A stretch of DNA of 64,000 nt from Pelosinus baikalensis. Its GTDB lineage: Bacteria > Bacillota > Negativicutes > DSM-13327. The notes under the pieces are model-generated. The model worked only from the letters and a program-made list of their open reading frames with translations, made no database searches and had not been told where the DNA came from. Position numbers and translations under genes: made by a program. Shown here piece by piece: positions 51,656 to 59,303 of the stretch (positions are counted from its first letter, which is position 1; each line of letters begins with the position of its first letter). The stretch covers positions 50,003 through 114,002 of the forward strand of contig NZ_JAJHJB010000013.1 of the NCBI RefSeq assembly GCF_020819555.1, in the 5' to 3' direction.

Positions 51656-52687
51656 ATGATGAGTCATCAATTTATTCCCAAAAGAGCATTTTTTGAGCCC
51701 AAAGCACTCGAATATCCCATTGGACAACAGGTGTATGAACAGTTACAAGAAATGAAGGTACCTATAACGCTAACGGGGTCTCATAATCGAATTACGGGTA
51801 TACCGGGAGATACCTCGCAGCAAGCCTATCAAGAAGCTAAGAACACCTTAGTTGTAGGTATTAGAAAGAGTCTAGATTTTGCAGGATGTAAGCCATCGGC
51901 TCACTACCAGCTGCCGTTGACCACTAGCTGTTCGAGTATGTGTGAATATTGTTATCTCGCTACTACCTTAGGGAAAAAACCCTATTTAAGGGTGTATGTA
52001 AATGTGGACGAAATATTGGGACAGGCTAATCGTTACATTGAGGAGAGGGCACCGGAAATCACCTGGTTTGAAGGAGCGGCTACTTCAGATCCAATTCCTA
52101 CAGAATATTTGACAGGGCTTTTATATAACACTATTGAATTTTTTGGCAGAGAGCCATTCGGCAGATTTCGCTTTGTTACCAAGCATGATCGGGTGGATTC
52201 TTTATTAACGGCTAAACATAATGGACATACCCGGTTTCGCTTTAGCATCAATGCAGCATCGATTATTGACCAGTATGAGCATAAAACGCCGACTTTAATC
52301 CAAAGGGTAGAGGCCGCTGCTAAAGTAGCAGAGAAGGGATATCCTGTTGGTTTTATTATTGCCCCTATTTTTTATTATCCTGGCTGGAAAGAGGAGTATT
52401 TACAATTACTACAGGAATTAGATAAACAGCTTCCGAAAAAGGATCGTAGTGATATAACTTTTGAGTTAATCGCTCATCGCTTCACTAAAAGAGCTAAAAA
52501 TAACATTCTTGATATATTTCCGGAAACGAAATTACCTATGAAAGAAGAGGAACGTAAATTTAAGTACGGGCAGTTTGGTTATGGAAAATATATATATCAA
52601 AAAGAAACGATGGATGAAATGAAAAAGGATATGCATAAAGGAATACATACGTATTTTCCTCATGCTGCCATCGAGTACTTTGTATGA
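51656..52687 (+). CDS. splB: Spore photoproduct lyase (radical SAM)
   Basis: A 343-residue radical SAM enzyme that repairs the spore photoproduct (thymine dimer) in UV-damaged spore DNA on germination. The Fe-S motif CSSMCEYCYL (CxxxCxxC) follows the typical TTSC context. The C-terminal FTKRAKNNI and KYIYQKETMDE are also found in SplB. The RBS gggggagt stands before ATG 51656; ATG 51659 is nearly equal. It shows that the host forms spores. Confidence 0.95.
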   Translation: MMSHQFIPKRAFFEPKALEYPIGQQVYEQLQEMKVPITLTGSHNRITGIPGDTSQQAYQEAKNTLVVGIRKSLDFAGCKPSAHYQLPLTTSCSSMCEYCYLATTLGKKPYLRVYVNVDEILGQANRYIEERAPEITWFEGAATSDPIPTEYLTGLLYNTIEFFGREPFGRFRFVTKHDRVDSLLTAKHNGHTRFRFSINAASIIDQYEHKTPTLIQRVEAAAKVAEKGYPVGFIIAPIFYYPGWKEEYLQLLQELDKQLPKKDRSDITFELIAHRFTKRAKNNILDIFPETKLPMKEEERKFKYGQFGYGKYIYQKETMDEMKKDMHKGIHTYFPHAAIEYFV

Positions 52688-52693
52688 AGCAAA

Positions 52694-52731
52694 AAAATAG
52701 GCTTGTACAAAAAATGTACGAGCCTATTTTG
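52694..52731. terminator. Bidirectional terminator between splB and phoH2
   Basis: Inverted repeat aaaataggct-t-gtac / gtac-g-agcctatttt, usable on both strands between two converging genes. Confidence 0.8.
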
Positions 52732-52748
52732 TATAATGCAATTAAAGA

Positions 52749-54134
52749 TTACAGTCTCATAGCCGCTTCTGCTGCCAAGGGAGATCTCTCGCATTCTTCA
52801 GGCAGCATGGTTACCTGAAAGCATAGTTTAGATCCAATCATTTTTTCGCTGGCATAGCTTAAGCCATTGGACTGGCTGTCTAACAGTGGATTATCAATTT
52901 GGGCTGGATCACCAATGAGTATGATTTTAGTACCCAGACCAGGACGGGTTAATACAGCCTTTGCTTGACGTGGGGTAGCATTTTGCATTTCGTCAAAAAT
53001 AACCCAATACTTTTGCAGTGACCGGCCTCTTTGATAGGCCAATGCTTCGGTTTGAATAACACGCTTTTCAAATAGCATATTAACCGTATCTTCCGTTTGC
53101 AGTACATCTTTATCCTCCATGGGTGTGTTACCTGACATTAATGTAAATAAATTATCCTTTATCGCACGCATGTAAGGTTCGATTTTTTCGGCTTCTGTGC
53201 CAGGTAGGAAACCAATTCCTTCATCTAACATTGAATTTGGACGACAGATTAGAATGTGGTGATACTCTCTTGGACGACATTCCATATAGTTGTAAAGTCC
53301 GACTGCTAAGGCATAAAAGGTTTTAGCAGTTCCAGAAATACCTTTTAAAATGACTAAAGGTGCTTCTTCAGCACTCATCATAAGGCATTCTTGCATGAAA
53401 ATTTGACCCACATTGCGGGGCGTAACTCCAAAAGGATTGCGATTTTGGTATTGTAAGTGAACGACCTTTTTTCCATCAAAACGGCCTAATGCGGTATGAC
53501 GATCATTGTCCGTTGACCGTATTAGCAAGAATTGATTGGTAACTAAGACTGCAGGAATTAATATACCTGCCAGATCGTCAAAAACATAAAGAGTATCAGG
53601 GTCAATATAATGATTTGTACTTTCATGGAAGCGATTGATTACTTCACTAGAGGTATAGGCAATTATACGTCCTGTGTATTGCTGGTCTATATTTGAAACT
53701 TTATCATTACGAAAGTCTTCGGCTTGAATGTTTAAAATGGAAGATTTAACACGCATATTCGTATCGCGGCTCACTAAAATAGTTTGGTGACCACTTTCTG
53801 CCAGTCCCTTGCAAACTTGCAAAATACGATTATCGGCTTTATCGCCTTCCCAGTGAAGCGGCATGGCAGTGGCAGTATGATTAGATTCTAGGATGAGAAT
53901 TCCACCACTGTTATTGATGGGGACTCCTTTTAGTAAATTGCCTTGTGTGCGCAGACTATCGATAATGCGACTGACACTGCGACTGTTGGTGCCACGTTCT
54001 GTTGATTCCTTTTTAAACTTATCCAGTTCTTCAATCACGACTTCAGGAATTACAATAGTATGCTCATTAAAAGCGTATAGGGCATTTGGAGAGTGTAATA
54101 GAACATTAGTGTCTAAGACATAATATTTCTTCAA
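52749..54134 (-). CDS. PhoH2-type protein (PIN domain fused to PhoH-like ATPase)
   Basis: A 461-residue protein. Residues about 1-140 are a PIN RNase domain (YYVLDTNVLLHSP with the first catalytic Asp, EELDKFKKES, VSRDTNMRVKS). Residues about 240-460 are the PhoH ATPase (Walker A ILKGISGTAKTFYALAVG, Walker B KYWVIFDEMQNATPRQ, DPAQIDNPLLDSQSNGL). Such proteins are ATP-dependent RNA helicase-nucleases. In Walker A the usual GTGKT reads GTAKT, keeping the Lys-Thr. RBS and start are clear (gggggatt before the ATG). Confidence 0.9.
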   Translation of the reverse strand: MKKYYVLDTNVLLHSPNALYAFNEHTIVIPEVVIEELDKFKKESTERGTNSRSVSRIIDSLRTQGNLLKGVPINNSGGILILESNHTATAMPLHWEGDKADNRILQVCKGLAESGHQTILVSRDTNMRVKSSILNIQAEDFRNDKVSNIDQQYTGRIIAYTSSEVINRFHESTNHYIDPDTLYVFDDLAGILIPAVLVTNQFLLIRSTDNDRHTALGRFDGKKVVHLQYQNRNPFGVTPRNVGQIFMQECLMMSAEEAPLVILKGISGTAKTFYALAVGLYNYMECRPREYHHILICRPNSMLDEGIGFLPGTEAEKIEPYMRAIKDNLFTLMSGNTPMEDKDVLQTEDTVNMLFEKRVIQTEALAYQRGRSLQKYWVIFDEMQNATPRQAKAVLTRPGLGTKIILIGDPAQIDNPLLDSQSNGLSYASEKMIGSKLCFQVTMLPEECERSPLAAEAAMRL

Positions 54135-54280
54135 CGTAATCCCCCTTTATTGAGAAAGTATTCTCTTTCTCATTATAAGGTTTACAAAATAACACTGCGT
54201 TAGGAATTCATTAATAATAGATTAAATTTTTGCTAAGCAGAAAATGATGATGTGTTTTTAAAAACATGTACAACGAAGCG

Positions 54281-54376
54281 AACCACAAAGGCGCAAAGGA
54301 CACAAAGGGGGCACTTTAAACATATCTTTGTGTTCTCCTTTGTGTGCCGTAGCAGCGGCATTGTGCCTTTGTGGTT
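54281..54376 (-). repeat. Palindromic intergenic repeat R5 (type A, reverse)
   Basis: Ends aaccacaaaggcgca / tgcctttgtggtt pair; the nested hairpin (tgccgt-agca-gcggca) sits in the right arm, as in R3. It lies between phoH2 and the PhoR-like kinase. Confidence 0.85.
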
Positions 54377-54440
54377 TATAAATCTTTTCACCTAGAATTT
54401 AGAAAAAGGTTAACGATCAAAAAGAGTAGGGGCAATTGTC

Positions 54441-56216
54441 TTAGGCAAGTGGTAAACGAATGGTAAAGGTTGTGCCGATGTTGACGGAACTTTTTACTTC
54501 AATCTTACCGCCATGCATTTCAACAATAAATTTTACAATCGCCAGTCCTAAGCCTGTGCCGCCAGCATTACGAGATCGTGCCCGGTCAACTCGATAAAAA
54601 CGATCAAAGATCAACGGTACATCAGTAGCTGGAATACCGATACCCGTATCTTCAACGATGAGTATCGCTTCATGGCCTTCCTGAAGACAAGTTAACAGTA
54701 CTTTGCCTAGAGGCGGTGTATATTTGATGCTATTATCCAAGAGATTAATCAAAATCTGCTTTAACCAGTCAGGGTTAGCCATAACAATAGGATCAGCATT
54801 TGCCTGAATGTCTACAGTAATGTTTTTTTCTTCTGCATTGGTTCTAAGATCATCTTTTACAGCGTAGAGAAGGGGCGTTACATGAGTTGCTTTTAGCTTG
54901 ACTTGCTGCCGATATTCATGAGAATTTAATTTTGCCAATTGTAAGAGCTCGTTCACCAAGCGCTGCATTCTTTCCGCTTCCGTATGGATAATTGTAAGAA
55001 ATTTAGAGCTCAGCTTGCTATCTTCTAAGGCGCCATCTAATAATGTTTCTGCAAATCCTTTGATTGTCGTAAGTGGTGTTGCCAGCTCATGAGAAGCATT
55101 AGCGACAAAATCAGATTGACGATCATGCATATCCTGCAGAGCGGTAATATCGTGAAATACACTTAATATACTAGTAATCTCATTCTCGGTAGCGGTAATC
55201 GGGGCAATAAATATTTGAAATACTCTTATGCTGCTATGAATATTGGTTTTGAGATAGATCAGCATACTTTTTCCTTGCTTCGCAGCTTGCTGTACCCCGC
55301 GATCAAGTTGGCTATAACCAAGAACTTGCATATTATGTTGATTGAGCATAGCATCTTTAATGTCAAAAATATCTCTGGCCATTTTATTGGCTGTGGTTAT
55401 TTTTCCATAGCGGTCAAGGAGGATGACAGCATTGTCCATATGCTGTAAGATGAGATCTAATTTTTGTGTTTCAGCAATGGTTTCGTTGATTTTATCATCT
55501 AAATTTGAGGTTAGGTTATTAAGAGTGTGAGCTAGTAGCTCTAGTTCATCGCCAGTGCGTACATGGAGGCGGCGGTCTAAATTACCATTTGCAATATCAC
55601 AGGCAGCAGCGGTGATTTCTTCCAAAGGAGCAGTATATTTTCTGGCTAACCAAATACTGAGCAGAATGGCTAAGAAAGAGGTTAATAAGATGGCAATAAG
55701 AAGTGTGGACTTAATTTGATTAAATCCAGCGTCAATGGCCGCCAAAGTACTGGAGATGCGAACGGAACCTACAATCTCGTTGTCATTTCGTATGGGAATG
55801 GCTACGTATAACATGTTTTGCCCTAAGGTACTACTATAGCGAATGGATGATCCTTCATGCCCGGTGAGTGAAGAAGCTATTTCTGGCCGTTGCAGATGAT
55901 TTTCCATAGTGGCTGGATTTTCCCAAGAATCAGCAAGTACATCGCCAGTATGATTAATGACAGTAACACGCAAATCTGTTTTAGTAGCCAATTCTTTGAT
56001 GCGTTGGTCAATTCGGGATTTTTCATTGGGACCTGCCATATAGGTTTCTAAAAAATGTTCGGTAACATGAGCATGGGTTAATAAGCTGGAGGTTAAAATT
56101 TCCAAATTATGCTGATAGAAATACCAAAGAAGATAGCCGCTTAACACTGGCATGGTAAATAAGATTAATAAGAGGTAGCTAATGGTCAATCTTAGTTTTA
56201 TACCCCATTTAAACAT
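54441..56216 (-). CDS. PhoR/PnpS-like sensor histidine kinase
   Basis: A 591-residue membrane kinase: TM1 (about 10-33), an extracytoplasmic sensor domain (about 35-160), TM2 (about 168-190), HAMP (about 190-245), a PAS domain (about 250-360), HisKA with FVANASHELATPLTTIKGFAETL and HATPase with LLDNSIKYTP, VEDTGIGIPATD and GGTGLGLAIVK. The residue after SHEL is Ala, not the usual Arg/Lys. The KGFAETLLDGA block is typical of PhoR. No response regulator gene is adjacent. It diverges from the EAL-GGDEF gene over a Pho box, which supports a role in phosphate sensing. Confidence 0.8.
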   Translation of the reverse strand: MFKWGIKLRLTISYLLLILFTMPVLSGYLLWYFYQHNLEILTSSLLTHAHVTEHFLETYMAGPNEKSRIDQRIKELATKTDLRVTVINHTGDVLADSWENPATMENHLQRPEIASSLTGHEGSSIRYSSTLGQNMLYVAIPIRNDNEIVGSVRISSTLAAIDAGFNQIKSTLLIAILLTSFLAILLSIWLARKYTAPLEEITAAACDIANGNLDRRLHVRTGDELELLAHTLNNLTSNLDDKINETIAETQKLDLILQHMDNAVILLDRYGKITTANKMARDIFDIKDAMLNQHNMQVLGYSQLDRGVQQAAKQGKSMLIYLKTNIHSSIRVFQIFIAPITATENEITSILSVFHDITALQDMHDRQSDFVANASHELATPLTTIKGFAETLLDGALEDSKLSSKFLTIIHTEAERMQRLVNELLQLAKLNSHEYRQQVKLKATHVTPLLYAVKDDLRTNAEEKNITVDIQANADPIVMANPDWLKQILINLLDNSIKYTPPLGKVLLTCLQEGHEAILIVEDTGIGIPATDVPLIFDRFYRVDRARSRNAGGTGLGLAIVKFIVEMHGGKIEVKSSVNIGTTFTIRLPLA

Positions 56217-56304
56217 AATTGCCTCCTGACGAAATGTATTCTAGAAAAATCATACAATAAAAGAGATAGGTTGACTACGAAAAAAATTTAAGAAAGACCC
56301 AAAA

Positions 56305-56332
56305 TTAACATAAAAATAACCATTGCATAACA
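56305..56332. promoter_or_regulatory. Pho box between the PhoR-like kinase and the EAL-GGDEF gene
   Basis: Three hexamers, ttaaca, ataacc and ataaca, start at 56305, 56316 and 56327, an exact 11-base spacing as in PhoP/PhoB-binding sites (TTAACA-type repeats). It lies 70 bases before the EAL-GGDEF start. Confidence 0.65.
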
Positions 56333-56400
56333 TAAACGAAGCGCCAGTTCTTTACTATTAAGATAGAAATAAGATCATTTGAATATGGAGGAACACTGTT

Positions 56401-58206
56401 ATGCCAGCTGTGCTATGTAATCAGCTAGTCCAACAACGCCAATACACACAATGGGGAGAGAGTGGCTACAGTGAATTGGGGAAAATTCTAAATAACAAAG
56501 ACATTAAGGCTGTTTTTCAGCCAATTGTTTCTCTGTTAGATGGAAATGTTGTTGGCTATGAGGCTTTGAGTCGTGGACCACAAGGTTCAGCTTTAGAGCG
56601 GCCAGATGATTTATTTGCAGCTGCAGAGAAGTTTAATAAATTGTGGGAGTTAGAGTTTCTTTGCAGAAGTAAAGCTTTGGCCAGGGTTAAGGAATTACCC
56701 AAAGATATGATGTTGTTTATTAATGTTGATCCTAACATTATAAACGATGAGCGTTTTCAAAAGGGTGCCACACTGGAAATGGTAGCAGCTCAGGATTTTG
56801 ATCTGAGTAATATTATTTTTGAAATTACGGAAAAAAATTCTATCGCTGATTACAAAAACTTTCGCAAGGTTCTAGATCATTATACCAGCCAAGGGTATAA
56901 AATTGCCATTGATGATACTGGAGCAGGGTATTCAGGCTTACGGCTGTTAGCAGAGACAAGACCGCAGTTTATAAAGATTGATATGGATTTGGTACGGAAT
57001 ATTGATAAAGATGCTTTAAAACAGGCATTAATAAAGGCATTTTATGAATTTTCCGTTGTAATGAATATGAAAATTATTGCAGAAGGTATTGAAACGATTG
57101 ACGAATTGAATACTTTAATTCAAATTGGTATACCCTATGGTCAAGGGTATCTGCTGCAAAGACCGGCTGCGGAGTTCTTAACGATTCATTCTTTGGTGAA
57201 AGAAAATATCATATTAAAAAACAAGCAGAAGAAACAAGAGGCCTTTCATTCTCCTTTGACTATGCCTATTGGAGAAATTAGCAGGCGCGATCCAGGCTTT
57301 CCAGAAGGAATTACTGGCAGTCAGGTCCTGGAATATTTTAATGAAAATCCTCATCTTATGGGCATTACCTTGCTTCAAGGAGAGGTGCCAGTGGGATTGT
57401 TAATGAAGAATAAATTTCTAGTGCATTTGGCGACTCAATATGGAGTCGCTGTCTATATGAAGCGATCCGTGGGGTCGCTGATGGACAATCATGCATTAAT
57501 AGTGGATTATGATATGCCCTTAGAGCAAGTATCAAAATTGGCAGTTGCCAGATATGAAGATAGTCTGTATGACTATATCGTGGTGACTCAATATGGAAAA
57601 TATTATGGGATCACTACAGTACGGCAGTTATTGGAGAAAACGACTCAGTTAGAAATCAATCGGGCTAAACATAGCAATCCCTTAAGTGGTTTGCCAGGGA
57701 ATATTTTGATCGAAGAAAAACTGCAGCAGATTATTGAATCAAAAGAGCCTTATTCCGTATTATACTTTGATTTGGATAATTTTAAAGCATACAATGATAC
57801 TTATGGTTTTGACAACGGTGATAAAATCCTATGTATGACGGCACAGCTAATTCAGTTGCAATTAAAAAGTGCTAACATTGCAGAATTCTTTGTAGGACAT
57901 ATTGGTGGTGATGATTTTATTGCCATTGTACATGGCGTTGATGTTGTACCCTTATGCCAGACAATTATTGATTATTTTGATGTTCGCATTAGAGGTTTTT
58001 ATACAGAACAGGACCAAAATGTGGAATATATTGTTGCCAAGAATCGACATGGAATAGAAGAAGAATACCCCATTGTTTCCTTATCCATTGCAGTAGTGAC
58101 AAGTCGTGAATGTAAATTCAAAACGCCGGCTGATTTAGGTGAAGCCGCTGGTGCAGTGAAAAAGAAGTGTAAATTAGTTTGGCGGAGTTGCTACTGCATT
58201 GATTAA
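56401..58206 (+). CDS. EAL-CBS-GGDEF c-di-GMP signalling protein
   Basis: A 601-residue cytoplasmic protein. EAL domain (about 25-270): metal and catalytic motifs YEALSRG, FINVDP, EITEKNSI, DDTGAGYSGL, KIDMDLVRNI and AEGIET appear intact, so c-di-GMP phosphodiesterase activity is likely. Middle (about 300-425): paired CBS domains. C-terminal GGDEF domain (about 430-600): the signature reads GGDDF and there is no RxxD inhibitory site, so cyclase activity is doubtful. No signal peptide or membrane helix. The upstream Pho box and the downstream pstS suggest phosphate control. RBS tatggagga. Confidence 0.87.
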   Translation: MPAVLCNQLVQQRQYTQWGESGYSELGKILNNKDIKAVFQPIVSLLDGNVVGYEALSRGPQGSALERPDDLFAAAEKFNKLWELEFLCRSKALARVKELPKDMMLFINVDPNIINDERFQKGATLEMVAAQDFDLSNIIFEITEKNSIADYKNFRKVLDHYTSQGYKIAIDDTGAGYSGLRLLAETRPQFIKIDMDLVRNIDKDALKQALIKAFYEFSVVMNMKIIAEGIETIDELNTLIQIGIPYGQGYLLQRPAAEFLTIHSLVKENIILKNKQKKQEAFHSPLTMPIGEISRRDPGFPEGITGSQVLEYFNENPHLMGITLLQGEVPVGLLMKNKFLVHLATQYGVAVYMKRSVGSLMDNHALIVDYDMPLEQVSKLAVARYEDSLYDYIVVTQYGKYYGITTVRQLLEKTTQLEINRAKHSNPLSGLPGNILIEEKLQQIIESKEPYSVLYFDLDNFKAYNDTYGFDNGDKILCMTAQLIQLQLKSANIAEFFVGHIGGDDFIAIVHGVDVVPLCQTIIDYFDVRIRGFYTEQDQNVEYIVAKNRHGIEEEYPIVSLSIAVVTSRECKFKTPADLGEAAGAVKKKCKLVWRSCYCID

Positions 58207-58219
58207 GTATATAAGCGAT

Positions 58220-58247
58220 TTAACATAAACGTAACAATGTCTTAACA
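58220..58247 (+). promoter_or_regulatory. Pho box before pstS
   Basis: ttaaca, gtaaca and ttaaca start at 58220, 58231 and 58242, an exact 11-base spacing with nearly perfect hexamers. It lies 60-90 bases before the pstS ATG. Confidence 0.85.
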
Positions 58248-58306
58248 CATTTCGGTTCATATTGTCTTACAATTTAACTATAGTAAATTTTACAGGGGGT
58301 CTTCAA

Positions 58307-59170
58307 ATGAAATTAGTAAAAAAATCTAAAATACTTGTAGCGGCGATGTCTTTAATGCTGGGTGTTAGTTTGGTGGCTGGCTGTGGCGGTACAAAAGAAG
58401 CAGCTCCTAAGGCGGCTGCTGATGTACAAGGAACAGTAAGTGCATCTGGTTCGACAGCGTTGCTTCCTTTATTAAAACCTGGACAGGAAGAATTTCAAAA
58501 GAAATATGATAAAGTAACGGTGAATATCGCAGGCGGCGGCTCTTTTACCGGACAAAATCAAGTTGCTGCAGGGTCTGTTAATATTGGTAATTCTGATGTT
58601 GCCTTACAAGACAACTTAAAAGATAAAGGGCTTGTTGAACATCGACTGGTAGGAATTCCATTTGTATTCATTGTAAACAGTGACGTAACTGTAGAAAATT
58701 TATCCCAACAACAGTATGTGGACATTCTGACTGGTAAAATTACGAACTGGAAAGATGTAGGCGGCAAAGATCAAAAAATTACGTTAATTCATCGTGCGAA
58801 ATCATCTGGCTCCCGTGCAACGATTGCCCAAGTAGTACTTAAAAATGCTGATTTCACTGATAACGCTGTTATTCAAGATTCAAATGGTGCTGTAAGATCT
58901 GCGATTGCAAGTACTCCTGGTGCCATTGGTTATGTAGATGCTGCTTATGTGGATCAAAGTGTAAAAGGCTTGTCTTACAATGGCGTGAAATATTCCATTG
59001 AGAACGTTGTTAACGGCAGCTACCCTGTATATACCTTTGGTCGTATGTTTACAAAAGGGGAACCTACTGGTGCAGTAAAAGCCTTTATTGACTATGTGAC
59101 TAGCAAAGAGTTCCAAGAAACATATGCTGAGAAAAATGGATTTGTACCTGTTACAAAATTAAAAAAATAA
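58307..59170 (+). CDS. pstS: Phosphate-binding lipoprotein PstS
   Basis: A 287-residue secreted phosphate-binding protein. The lipoprotein signal peptide ends in LVAGC (Cys at about residue 26). PstS blocks: VSASGSTALLPLL, VNIAGGGSFTGQNQVAAG and HRAKSSGSRATIAQVVL, which together contribute the phosphate-binding loops. The ATG at 58307 follows agggggt; the frame is open upstream without an RBS. A terminator follows 20 bases later, so pstCAB are not co-transcribed and must lie elsewhere if present. Its Pho box indicates induction by phosphate starvation. Confidence 0.9.
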   Translation: MKLVKKSKILVAAMSLMLGVSLVAGCGGTKEAAPKAAADVQGTVSASGSTALLPLLKPGQEEFQKKYDKVTVNIAGGGSFTGQNQVAAGSVNIGNSDVALQDNLKDKGLVEHRLVGIPFVFIVNSDVTVENLSQQQYVDILTGKITNWKDVGGKDQKITLIHRAKSSGSRATIAQVVLKNADFTDNAVIQDSNGAVRSAIASTPGAIGYVDAAYVDQSVKGLSYNGVKYSIENVVNGSYPVYTFGRMFTKGEPTGAVKAFIDYVTSKEFQETYAEKNGFVPVTKLKK

Positions 59171-59189
59171 TCTAGCGGATAAATATGAA

Positions 59190-59230
59190 TAAACAGAAAA
59201 GGTCATGTACATATCATGACCTTTTCTGTT
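59190..59230 (+). terminator. Terminator after pstS
   Basis: Perfect 17-bp stem (aaacagaaaaggtcatg / catgaccttttctgttt) with a 7-base loop; the gene is single. Confidence 0.88.
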
Positions 59231-59303
59231 TAATTGGTAAGACGTTATTGTATGAGCATAACATTTATTACATGTATAGTAATAATGCTTGGGGGAAAGA
59301 AGC

